Positions 17,964 through 28,742 of a stretch of DNA of 64,000 bases are shown here, one piece after another. The first letter of the stretch is position 1, and each line of letters opens with the position of its first letter. A program made the position numbers and the translations under genes. The notes beneath the pieces were generated by a model. That model saw nothing but the letters and a program-made list of their open reading frames with translations, had not been told where the DNA came from and searched no databases. This DNA is from Brienomyrus brachyistius (lineage: Eukaryota > Chordata > Actinopteri > Osteoglossiformes > Mormyridae): the NCBI RefSeq assembly GCF_023856365.1, contig NC_064540.1:7416501-7480500 (forward strand). Reading direction: 5' to 3'.

Positions 17964-18300
17964 GGGTCCAGTGTAACTACACGAGCGGAAGCAGATTGAT
18001 TTGACAACTCCTGATGTATATCGTAGCACAGAACTGCAACTCCTTTTTCGTCACAACGAGAATAAATATAAAATACCGAGAACAGTATCGCTTGTGTCGT
18101 TATTATAAAATTTCTTAATATTTTTTATATTGTTTTTCTTTTGTAGTGTGTGCCTAAAACTAGTAAGATAATATGACCTCTCGGAAATTGTGGAAAATGC
18201 TGAGATAAATGTTAACACGAATGCAACTGAACTACGCATGCTCACTTTTCGTAGGCGGTGGCCGGGAGCTGTTTGAGCGTGCGCATCTGTAAACCCGCAA
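17964..18300 (-). promoter_or_regulatory. pde12 5' UTR and promoter region
   Basis: Immediately upstream of the ATG (minus strand). It is mildly CpG-rich, in contrast to the AT-rich sequence beyond about 18300. TGCGCA at 18280-18285 is a half-match to the NRF1 motif, which would suit a nuclear gene for a mitochondrial protein. The motif match is incomplete, so the role is a guess. Confidence 0.35.
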
Positions 18301-19990
18301 ATGTAATTTTAACAAGGCGAACGTGATGAACATGTTTGTTAAATACATGTAGATGAGAAGTGGCAGTGACAACTGTGTGGATAAACATGATTTAATGCAA
18401 AATTTCTTATGAAAATATGTGGTACATTTTTGCATACTTTTAAATCTAATCTGAATATAGTTTAAATAATTTATTACTTGTACATTGTCACAACCAACAA
18501 CGGGTTGGTTCTGGTTGTCGTATTTCTCATTTTATAGTTATAATATACATATTTTTTTTCTTCTAGAAATAAGGAACATAGTACAATTATCAAATATGAC
18601 CTCTATCAGACATTCCAGATATATTTTTAAATTCAATGAATTACAAGTTATTCTGAATTTTTAACGTCTCATCATATATTCATTTATAATTTATGTATTA
18701 TGGTATGATTAATTTACGGTTTGATACAATCATTTGAAAAGGAAATAGTTCAGTGGTGTCAACCATTAAAAAAGAATGATACCAGAGCTACTCTGGTAAT
18801 GCTATTAAAACAGGACCTCTCTTCTGATCTACCGATAGTTTCATATTGCATTATCTTGACAGGTATGTTTGTCCAAAATGACATATAATTGAGAATGTAG
18901 GATCAGCCAGACCCTGGGGGGGCCTTGTTCAGGGGCCCAACCCTGACGTCACTCTGCTGACCAGGGGAATTGACCTGATGCTCTTCTGTAGTCCTGAGCC
19001 ACACGTAGCCTCTCCATGCTTTCTAAAACACTTTTTTTTTAATAAAACACAATTGCCTTATATTATTATCTTCTCAGCTGTTGCCAGTAGCCACTGGGTA
19101 GTTTGGGTCCTGACCAGGAACCTATGGGAATTTCCTCCCTTGGATGATGATGCCAAGGGGGAGTACTGGTGGTATTCTGGCTGCCTGCGCGTTGCCATTT
19201 GTCAGTACTGAGTAATACTCTGTTCTACACAGGGTATAGCTGAGCGTCACCCAATGCATGTCTGCAGCAGATGGAGAACCTCGCAGTGCCACTCTAACCT
19301 CAGCACTTCCTGTCTTTTGGGAGGAAGTCGTTGTATGGCAGTCACGCACTGACCTTGTCATAGTTACTAAACCAAGTATTCTGCATTGTTTCGTTGGTTA
19401 ATTTACTGAATAGATTTGAATCAGTAAAACGGTTTCTTATACTTTATCGTATAACACATTCTGGCATGCTAATTGGAAATGATTTGTATAACATCAGTGA
19501 CACATGGTACGTTAAGAAAAGGAACAGATCACCTTTCAGAGAGATGTTGCTTGTATTTTATCGTATCACCTTCTCATGAGGCTGGTCAGGGAATAGGGAT
19601 CAACCACTGTATGTGGTTTTTAAAAAAATCATTTATTGCTATACAAATATAATTTCAAGTGGTGCTGTTTTAACAACTAAGCTGCTACCACATTTAGTAG
19701 CCAACAAGACCAATACCAGAAAATGCTTTGTGTTCGTGATGACAATGGAATAGGTTTTTCATTCAATTTGCATTGCCAGGAATATATTGTCAAATTCCAA
19801 CTGCATCAATAGGGTATGATCAGAGATTGAAAATACTTATATGTACTAATAACATGACAATGCTGGTATAAGCTGAAGGATTACATCACATCCTTAACAT
19901 TTCTTAAGAAAATATAACAAAACCAGTATCTATGGATCAAGTTAATAGATATTAACAAGTATAATTTTCCAGAAGTAAATAATTTTATGG
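18301..19990. other. Intergenic, no gene seen
   Basis: AT-rich sequence between pde12 and the repeat cluster at 20 kb. About 18898-19010 looks like a degenerate reverse SINE (GGCCTTGTTCAGGGGCCCAA). I see no exon with family similarity on either strand. Confidence 0.5.
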
Positions 19991-19995
19991 TAGTA

Positions 19996-20510
19996 ATAAC
20001 TAGTTTGAGGGGGTATGACAGTGCAGTGGTTAGCACTGCTGCCTTATACGTCTGGGACCCGGGTTCGAACCTCTGCCTGGGTTCCATATGTGGAGTTTGC
20101 ACGTTCTCCTTGTGTCATTTTGGGGTTTCCTCCAGGTTCTCCAATTTCCCACCACAGTCAAAAAATATGCTGATGCTGTTTGCAGTTATCAAATTGCCCA
20201 TAGGTGTGAGTGAATGGTGTGTGAGTGAATGGTGTGTGAGTGTGCCCTGTGATGGGTTGATGCCCCATTCTGGGCTGTTCCCTGCCTTGCACCCAAAGCC
20301 TTTATGATCGGTTCCAGACGTCTTGCATAGAGAGTATAGCACAGGTACAGGACCAGCCTGGAGAACTCCATCTATGTGTACACGTCCACTAAAGTATTAT
20401 AAGGTACCACCCAAATGGCCAGCTCAACCTTGATTTTATTTGTGTACATGCACCCAGTCTGCGACAAGTGGTTACAGAAAATGGACGGATGGATGAGATA
20501 ACTAGTTTGA
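19996..20510 (+). mobile_element. DANA-like SINE with 13-bp TSDs and an internal foreign segment
   Basis: The duplication ATAACTAGTTTGA is perfect at 19996-20008 and 20498-20510. Between them are a tRNA head (AGTGCAGTGGTTAGCACTGC, then GGGTTCGAACC), the conserved middle, and the tail ending ATGGACGGATGGATG. The 3' part is interrupted from about 20320 to 20460 by sequence that does not belong to the family and matches pde12 exon 1. The SINE is moderately diverged from the copy at 54819. Confidence 0.85.
20325..20460 (-). pseudogene. Fragment of pde12 exon 1, decayed
   Basis: Positions 20344-20450 align without gaps to 17081-17187 of pde12 exon 1, with 86 of 107 bases identical by my count. 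Similarity continues on the left to 20325 (versus 17062), where all mismatches are transitions. On the right, CACCCAGTC follows GTACATG and matches the sequence after the second GTACATG of pde12 (17203), implying a 22-base deletion between two short direct repeats. In the pde12 frame on the minus strand the fragment has a stop (CAG to TAG) where pde12 has Gln in DVYAQTEF. Many differences are CpG losses, as expected of neutral decay. It has no start, no motif set and no splice sites. Confidence 0.85.
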
Positions 20511-20632
20511 AATGTACACCCTACTGGAAACCCTTCATATGGTGGATTTTAAATAAAGCTTTTAATGAATATCATTAAAAATAATGAGTGTTTCTGTATT
20601 AATATTAATATCTATTACAGTTATAGCAGGGT

Positions 20633-20750
20633 GGTATGGGGGCTCAGTTGGTATCACTGTAAGCTGACACCTCCAAGTGAGACCCAGCACCATACCACCT
20701 GTTATCACTACATGAGAAGCCTAAAGTTCTGTTCCGTAAGTTCCATCCCC

Positions 20751-20783
<33 letters not shown>

Positions 20784-20975
20784 CTCTCTCTTTGTGTGGA
20801 TTTTCTCCGTCTTTTAATGTTTCTGGATTGTCCCTGCCGAGTGCGAGCATATGCCCTGTGATGGACTCCCATCCTGTTTATCATGCCCCCCCCCTCCTCC
20901 CCCCGGTCTTTTACCCAGGATTGGCTCCAGGCTCACCACAACCCTGTATGTAGTGGTTGAGAAAAGTAGATCGAT
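20633..20975 (+). repeat. Degenerate SINE interrupted by a TG microsatellite
   Basis: Decayed head GGGGGCTCAGTTGGTATCAC, a (TG)n run at about 20753-20781, then GCCCTGTGATGGACTCCCAT and GGATTGGCTCCAGGCTCACC from the 3' half of the DANA-like family. Confidence 0.55.
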
Positions 20976-22046
20976 GTATTAGTGCCCATGAAATCAATAT
21001 TCAATATTCATTTTTAAGTTGCTGCCCATTTGCAGAATATAGAGACGCAGAAATCTACCTGACAATTGTTTATTGTACCAGTTACATCAATTGGGCAATG
21101 AAAAAACAGTTTCCTTCAATCTGCATGTTATGATAATGACCAATATACATTGCACAATACTAACCATCAGAGTATTGTATGCAGATGGTTTCCTAGTCAC
21201 TGGCATGCTGTATGTTATGATGAAACAATAACTCCATGTTGTTACTGCAGTTACGGTATTCTCGAGTATGTTAGTCAAATGACACTGACCTGTACTGTAT
21301 ATGTGAAGAGATGCTCTCCTCTGCATAATGCTGGCATTAAAAAACGCTGTTAACGGCTTAGCTAGTCAGAGAACACTCAAAAACAAACAAAATAATAGTT
21401 CACAAAACCGTAATCCTGATATAGTATAATTTTTATAAATTATTTTAAAACAAGTAAACACTTGCCATCTGCAGTACTATTACACCTGAAGATAATGCAT
21501 GTCCCAATGGGTGTTAAAAATAAAGACCCAAGTATCTACATCATATATTTCATGATATTATAGAAGGATTAAAATAATGCCTGTGACCAATTTCTGCCAG
21601 TTTTCCTTTAAATGTAAAAAAAAAACACAATACACAGTACAAATATTGGAGAGACATTTGAGTGATGATGTTAATTTGAAATTCACTTGACAATATCTCC
21701 TCCGTCTCCATTGCCCTGTCGGAATGCCTAATTATCTCCACGTACGCAGTCAATTCGCGGTAATAATCGAATCGGTATCCTCCAATGATGACTTGTCTCC
21801 AAATCCATTGGATGATGCTGAGCTGTTGGGTCCAAATGGAGTCCCGCCCAGCATGGACAACCACTGCTTGGCCACAAAGCGGCCGCAGCTCAACCACCGA
21901 AGTTGCAAAGTCAGCTCTGGAGAGCAATATTCCTTTTTCTGCCTGTGGTGTCCACTTTGGGTGGCCAAGGAGGGCCAAGCCAAGAGATCTATGGATCAGC
22001 CCATCTGTCTGCCACGGTGGGGGTGGGCCCAAACCACCACTGCCTC
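20976..22046 (-). other. Intergenic and probable atp6ap1l 3' UTR
   Basis: No exon seen. The segment next to the atp6ap1l stop (about 21550-22046) is G/C-richer and is probably 3' UTR on the minus strand. No canonical minus-strand poly(A) signal was identified. Confidence 0.4.
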
Positions 22047-25000
22047 CTAAAGGCTGTTCTTGTCCGGGCACTCGGCCTCGGGGCTGCGGGGGAAGTAGAC
22101 GGTGGCCTTGTGCTCCTCATAGCGGTCGATGTGCTTCAGATGCATCACCATGTGCACGGCGTAGGCCAGCACCAGTAGCAGGATGAAGGAGGTGATCAGG
22201 CCCATCAGAATGGCCGGTGTGAAGAATGTGGCGCAGTCGCTTGCCGAGGCAAACCGGTTGGACTGTACGTTGAAGGCCTGGATCTGTAGAGACCCAAAGA
22301 GGAGAGTGAAAGGACAATGAACTGGGCTGGGCGATGGGAACATCTATCAAGCCAATAACGTCATGCCTGTGGTTCATAATCCTAGACCTGGGCAACCATT
22401 TTATAAGCTCAAACCAGTCACCCCCTTTATTATGGTATTAGAAAATGACTAATGGCTACATTCTGCAAAATTTTAAGTGTGCAACTGGTGGATGGTACAC
22501 TATCCCACAATGCCGCTGCAGCTGCAACCAGAGATGAACGACATCACTTGCTCTGAAACTTTTGTCAAGGTGATGGATTAAGTTCCCTCTCTGTACAGAT
22601 TTAAGTAGAAAGTAATACCCAGTTAGATCAGTTGACTATAATATGTATGTTTAATAGTTCTTAATAGTTTTTTTAAACTTTTGTAGGTCAGGTCAGGTAA
22701 TATGCAAGACGGTGACTGCAGAAGGTCTGATTGCATGCCTACCGCATCAAACCGCATCAACGGTCGAGTAGTGGGCTTCTAATGAATTGCAGTGCACACT
22801 GTGTAAGTATGCGATTTCGGATGCACCCAAAGTGAGTTCTTTGAAGTGCTGAACTGTGAATTCCAGAAATGTACTAGCAAAGGCAACATTGTGACAGTAT
22901 CTGCAAATTCATAAATGAAAGGAATTAACATAGAAAACCTAGTTCTGTTTTTCAGAACAGTTAGAACTGAAACTGACAACAGCACGGACATGCAATTAAG
23001 TGCAAAGCTACAAAGTCAGGTCTAGAAAAACATCTTCAAAAGTACTGGTACATCGCTAAGAACAAAGACTCAGAAAGAATTGTTCAGTATATAGTATTTG
23101 CTGTCACTGTTTATGAGGTAAAAGAAGATGAATCACATTGATGCTTTTGAATCGGTGTTGGTAGAGACTTATCACAGACTGCAAGAAAAACAAACAAGTG
23201 GATTCTTTACCAAATCAAGCCAGAATGAAACGCAAAAGTGACCAGACTGAAGATGCTTTTTTTTGTTTAGTTTTTTTTCCTTGAAGGGCAGGGGCAGGGC
23301 TATTATGAGATGACCAAGGTTATTTGGAAAAGACCACATCAGAGTAGATAGTAAAATAGGATAAGGATGTCCTGAAACAAGACCGATGGGCTGATGGAGT
23401 CATTACAGTCAAGTGACAGAGGCTTTTCAGTGCTACCAAAATTATTCTTTCCATAGGACAAAATAGTAATATAAACCATTTAGTTTCTTGGTTATTCCCA
23501 GGCAAAGCTGAGCCTAAATATGAAATCACCAGCATAATATAATAGCCAGGAATTCGTTTAATATTTATTTTGAGAAAATATAAACAATAAAGAATATTTA
23601 ATATTTAAAAATATATTTTTAAAATGCTTTAGTACAAGCTCAAATTCAGTAAATCTACTTCAATATGTAATTAAAAACTGCATCAGGGTTATTTAGCTGA
23701 AAGGCAATAAAGAGATCAGACAAACTAATATCAAAACCAACATATACACTGGGATCCAAGGATCTAGAGAGCAGGAAGGAGGACAACAACAGGGTGAACC
23801 TAAGAAGCGGCCTGGCTCTTTAACTAGAGCCAATTAAGGAACTGGCTTTACCACCAAAGAGGAACCTTTTAGCAAAGCACTTAGGATTGTTTCATTAAAT
23901 ATCTACAGTAACTGTACAAATGGGCTGAAGAGGAGAATTTCAATCTTCGTAAATCACTATGGATGAGGAACACCGCTTAGCAACCCTACAACGTTTTATG
24001 ACGTTGTATTGTTGCTACCCACCTGGAAGTCTGTGAAGGTGATGTGCCAGTTAGCAGCAGTGTCGGCATGGGAGCTGGGCACCAGCAGGGTGTCGTACTT
24101 CTGCAGACTGCTGACGTGTTGACAGTGGTAGGAGTAGGTGGCCGGCGCATACACCTCGGTGGCGTTGAAGGTGGCCTCCTGGGACCAGTTGTACTGGATA
24201 TGAACGCTGTCTAGGGTGAACCAGTTCTGGCCTGCTGACTCATAAAAAGTGTTGGACATCTGCAGCCTGTTGAGTGTGAGGAAACCAGATCGATCACAGT
24301 CATGACACATGGCAGGTTGAAGGTCACATCTGCTAACTTTGACCACTTTCTTGTGATGTGGTCAGTGCCATGTGGCGCCTTAGGCAAGCTTCAGCATCAG
24401 CGCCCCCTTTCTGGGGCAAAGTGAAATTGACTTCTAATCAGCACCCCTTCAAAAAATGGTGCCCTAGGTGGTCACCTATATTGCCTAATGGGTTGACCGG
24501 CTCTAAATGAGGTAACTGTTGTATGGTCACGGACTGCACCTGCAGAGACGGGACGATGACATACCTGATTGCAAGCCCCCTTAGATCCTCCACATCCCCA
24601 AACTTTAACGAAAGCCTGCAAAGTGAAAGGTTTATTGCATGCATATTCTTTATCAGGCAACAATAAAACATCTTGAGTCAGCTTGAATTACAAATGATGC
24701 TAGAATTTACGCCATAGGTAACATCTTCATTTTTGCTATTAGTGTATTCGACATGCCGCACTGTGCCAGTAACTTTTAATGAAGCTAGCACATTCAATGT
24801 CAATATTAGGCCTGCATAAATGGCACTATTCACCCCTTATGAAGAGATTCCATGGTCTGCAACGATGACAATGTGCTAAGCAGCTGGGAGAGGCCCCTCG
24901 TGTCTTTGGGTTTGCAAGGCAGGCACAGGCTGACACAAATAGCCCAGATTTTGGCTCGTGTTCCGCAGAAAATGTATTGAAGAAGCACGGACCCTTTTTT

Positions 25001-25796
25001 TAATTTATGTGGGAGCTCGGTCACATCCCAGTACTCCTAAGATCAGTGGTGATGTGTCAGGGTGCCTTTTGTTAGAAGAGTCCTCAATTTGTGTTGTTTT
25101 TTGATGTAACTGGCTTGAGGCAAGGTAAGGCTTCTGTACAGAAGTGGCCATTCTGCGGTAGTCTGGGCATGATTAATATTTATCTGCGTGAGAAAGACGG
25201 ATGGTGCAGGAACGCGGTATGGGGGGGGGGGACTCACGTGGCTTTGTCCTTGCCACAGATGGAGCCGCGGGTGTCCACAGGCGCGCTGGGGCCAAAGAGC
25301 CTCTCGGTGAGGTCCACAAAGGTGAGATTCTTGTACCTGATGGCCAGCCTCTTAGCCCTGAAGAGGATGCAGGTCTTGCCGTTGTGAACCACGTTCAGCG
25401 GGGAGTATGGGAGTGGGCTGGCCGACTGCAGCAGCTTTCGCTTCGCCTTGTGGTGGGAGCCTCCCTGCCACCCATGAGACTGAGGATACGAGGGGGGGGG
25501 GGAGCGGTTTTACCGGCTTCCTGTGTATCGCTTTGCCCCACGCTCTTCATTTCATCGCATTGGAGCATGGCATCATCAATAATTTTGTACCCCCCAGGTG
25601 AGAGAATTACTTTCTTCACGATTCATTCCACCCGACTCGACACAGACACGTCTGTGAAGTTAAACTGGCTCAGTTGCTCCAGTTTCTGGTTTTTACGTGT
25701 ATATTTAAAGGAGTGACTCTGCTGTACCTGCAGTAATCTTCGCAGCGGGTTTTCAGCCTCAGGCAAAGAACTTGCTGCCTGTGCGACTTTGTGAGC
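22047..25796 (-). CDS. atp6ap1l: V-type proton ATPase accessory protein 1-like (5' end unresolved)
   Basis: Five exons on the minus strand: 25728-25796, 25238-25479, 24565-24615, 24023-24266 and 22047-22283, all with GT/AG ends and compatible phase, giving 280 residues. The family (ATP6AP1/Ac45 and ATP6AP1L) consists of type I membrane proteins tied to the V-ATPase. Seen: basic, furin-like KAKRK before LLQSASPLPYSPLNV; luminal domain with TCILFRAKRLAIRYKNLTF, SICGKDKAT, LSLKFGDVEDLRGLAIRLQM and sequons NLT, NWS and NAT; DFQIQAFNV; one membrane helix (about AILMGLITSFILLLVLAYAV) and a short cytosolic tail. The downstream neighbour rps23 supports the 'like' paralogue. I found no signal-peptide exon; a candidate extra exon is listed separately. 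The first exon (25728-25796) is the least certain. Introns carry repeats. Confidence 0.88.
24350..24510. repeat. Repeat fragment in an atp6ap1l intron
   Basis: Pattern GTGGCGCCTTAGGCAAGC, CAGCGCCCCCTTT, GGTGCCCTAGGTGGTCACC and TTGCCTAATGGGTTGACCGG is that of an interspersed element common in fish introns. I cannot assign a class. It ends about 55 bp from the exon at 24565, so it contributes to the intron end of that exon's donor side. Confidence 0.35.
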
Positions 25797-26130
25797 CTGA
25801 ATGGAAGCTCCATCTGCATTTATAAAATGGAAAGACATCTTTTGGAGTGTGTGGTGCATTATGTAAGGCTGTCCCACACATGAGAGGGGCATTAGTCACA
25901 ATCTTCCCTTACATAACATATAGACCATGAAGAAACTGGAACGTTCAGGTAGTGCAAGCGTGATATGAGGCTCCACATTAGCACTGCATTCAGCTGCATC
26001 CATCATGGCGATTAATTATCATTAATATAGGCGGTGGATAAGAATGTACATATTAATATAGATGTTGCAAATATACAAGCGTGCGGGTGATGTCATTAAT
26101 GCTTAATGAAGGTTTAGGGTAATTACTTAC

Positions 26131-26171
26131 CATTCCTAAGTCTAATGGCCTGGTATGAGGCGTTGTCCGAG
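26131..26171 (-). other. Candidate upstream exon of atp6ap1l, 41 nt
   Basis: On the minus strand this segment is preceded by TTTATAG and followed by GTAAGTAAT, a near-consensus donor. Joined to 25796 it keeps the downstream frame only if read as CT-CGG-ACA and so on, ending GGA-ATG. That ATG would then directly precede the next exon and could be the start codon. There is no signal peptide in this reading. Good splice sites but no recognised protein similarity. Confidence 0.35.
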
Positions 26172-27647
26172 CTATAAATACAAATAAAGAACACATAATT
26201 ATAGATCATTCGCAGAGAGTGTTCCAGAGCCTGACAGGGAGACATTTGAGGCTATAACAGTACATATGCACCGTTCCACTTGCACGTTCTATTTTTATCG
26301 GGTAAGTGGCGATTGGAGCTCCGTTCATCGTTCGTTAGCTAACAGTCACGTTCACCCATCGCCGATTTGCTGAAAGCTTTTGCGCAGAATTAAAACAAAA
26401 TACCAGGATTTGCTTTTATTTATACCAATGGGACAATTAGGTCACTGTTATTGGCCGGGAAGCAAACTGTTTTGGGGAGGGAAGGCGAGGTTCTGGAAGC
26501 ATCGGCCTACCTGCTGTTATTCTGATCTGTGCTCTTGATGTTGATTGCCGTGTGTTACTTAGGGGATTAATCTAAGACGCGACGTCCTGTCATCTAATCG
26601 CCGCCATAATGCCAGACGAAACGAGCTGCACAGGGAAGCGTCTAAAACCTGATTAAAGTCCTGCTGGACCTGGCAGCTTCTCCCCCAGTGTCAGACTGGG
26701 CCATGTGACCTGGACGGGAGGCAGCAGGCTGACCACCTGCGATGGCCAGGAGGCCAAGGGGCAGAAGCCTGGCGAGGTGTCACCAGGCTGTGACACAGTG
26801 ACAGTTCCTGGGGGCGTGGTTTCTCTGAGCCCCTGATTCGTTATGCGAGCATTCTTGCTAGCGAGGGACGAGCGTCAAGCAGACGGTTTGGATGATACCG
26901 CAAGAAACACTTTTACAGGAAGATGACGACGTGTCATTGTGTGGCAAACAGGACTCGGAATTCTGGAACCACGTGTATTTTGTCACGTTTTAGATGGGCA
27001 CTGGCACAGATCTGTTAATATATTCAGCTAAAAAAACAGATATCAATGCTTAATATACATTCATATACAAATCCATCCATCCAACTGTTTTTCTACATCA
27101 GGGTTGCAAAGGGACCTGCAGCCCGGGAGAGCAGGGGTACAATCTGAATGTGATGCCGGTTTATCGTTACACAATCAAACGCAAAAACACATAAGGAAAC
27201 TTTAATCCAAATACAAATTGCAAAACAAAAGCTCATCAAAATACTACTGCCATCCATGCGTGTTCCAGCTGCTTATCCAGCATGGTGCCATGACTTTCAA
27301 AAACTGTCCATCCCTTGATGAAAAGCTCAATCGTGTCTTTATCTCCCTCCACTGCAACAGTCACATTGACCTATATTCCCATATCTCTCCCGCAAGATGA
27401 CGTTTATGTGCGTGAAGTCATATTTGCCTTTTCTGTGGAACGACATCGGTCATCGAGTATAACAATGGAAAACATCAGATGCTTTGTTTTTAAATGATTC
27501 TGATAACTACTGCTGCAGAAACCACATTGCAGAGCTGTGTATAAACAGTCCTCTGATATAAAAATATATCTGGTAATAATATATGTCTTTTTAAGTCATC
27601 GCTGTCACATTTGTTATGTAATAAAAAGCAGTTTATCTGAGCATAAA

Positions 27648-27775
27648 CATCCATCCATCCATTTTCCAAACAGCTTATCCTACTGGGAGGTCCAGAGCCT
27701 ATCCCGGAAGCAATGGGCACGAGACAGGGAACAACCCAGGATGGGGGGCCAGCCCATCGCAGCGCACACTTGAGC
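27648..27775 (-). repeat. DANA-like SINE 3' part, reverse
   Basis: CCATCCATCCATTTTCCAAA, then TTATCCTACTGGGAGGTCC and GGGGGGCCAGCCCATCGCAG; this is the 3' third of the family in reverse, fairly well preserved. Confidence 0.65.
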
Positions 27776-28462
27776 ATAAACATAACAGGCGTAATTAGCA
27801 AGCTTAAAAAAGCCCTTAAAAGAGACAGATCCGATCGGCAAGTTCTGGGCTTCAGAGGGCTCCAACAGCCGCTTATGGCAGATCAGCGCTGGGCTGTGCT
27901 TGCGTCACTGGCTCTACCTGAACGCAGGGGTGCTGTGTTCAGGGCAGTGCAGTTATATAAACAAAGCAGTGGGCCAGCCCTGCTGTCTGACTCACTCGGC
28001 GCGCGATTGCAGACAGAGGGGCAGATCAGGGAACACATCTTTAGAATCGTACCCCCTGCCTGGTGCCCCGGCATGGCACCAAATCAAAGCTGATAATAGG
28101 AGATTAAGGGCCGCGCTGTCCCACATGCCACCACGCCATCCCATCTGCGTGGTGCCCACACCGGCGGCCTAAGCAGCCAGACGCCCTTGAAGCAATATGT
28201 CACCGATGCCAATCTGGGATGCGTTCCTGCATGCGTGGGGTGGGGGCACACGGCTCACGGAGGGTCCCTCTGTGTCCCTTCATCCAGTGAGGGGACATGT
28301 GTCTCAGCTGCAGGGCCTCTGACAAACAGCATTAGGCTCACGGGGCACTGGCTTTAAAAGAGATTTTAAATTATAAAGTGGCGAGAGACAGGCAGAGGAT
28401 CCTTCTGGAGATTTCCATGGGACACCCCCCCCCCCAGGAGAAAGCCTGCACAAAGATCTCTC

Positions 28463-28742
28463 TTTAATAGAATAGCAGTCATTTATTCATCCCCTGTGGA
28501 GAAATATAGTAGTTCTTACTACCCCGTCTTGCTCTTCATGAGAGCCATATATACAACTGAGGGCAAGTCTTGGGGTCGGAGAGCAGGGTAGCCAACATTC
28601 AGCACTGCAGGAGCAGCTGGGGTTAAAGGCCTTGATCAAACGTCTTTCTCAAAGTCCCTAAAGGTGATATTATAGGCCATGGAATTCAAACCCTTGACTT
28701 TCCAGACAGTTGCACATCCCTAACCACTGAGCTACACTAGAA
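28463..28742 (-). repeat. tRNA-derived SINE, reverse
   Basis: ATTCATCCCCTGTGGAG at the tail, GTTAAAGGCCTTGATCAAAC in the body and a tRNA-like head complement (AACCCTTGACTTTCCAGAC). Same family as 12225-12472. A shorter related piece is at 28860-28925. Confidence 0.55.

Noticed and set aside
20005..20070. Possible tRNA gene (A box and GGTTCGAACC B box)
   Set aside because: It is the head of a SINE: no acceptor stem pairing and it continues into the SINE body. The same holds for the heads near 4690, 12800, 38375, 40900 and 54835.
21550..22186. 173-codon minus-strand and 133-codon plus-strand open frames
   Set aside because: Located in the 3' flank and last exon of atp6ap1l; no recognisable domain, and the minus-strand frame differs from the coding one.
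25201..25716. 171-codon plus-strand open frame
   Set aside because: Antisense to the atp6ap1l exon at 25238-25479, which has proper splice sites and family sequence on the minus strand.
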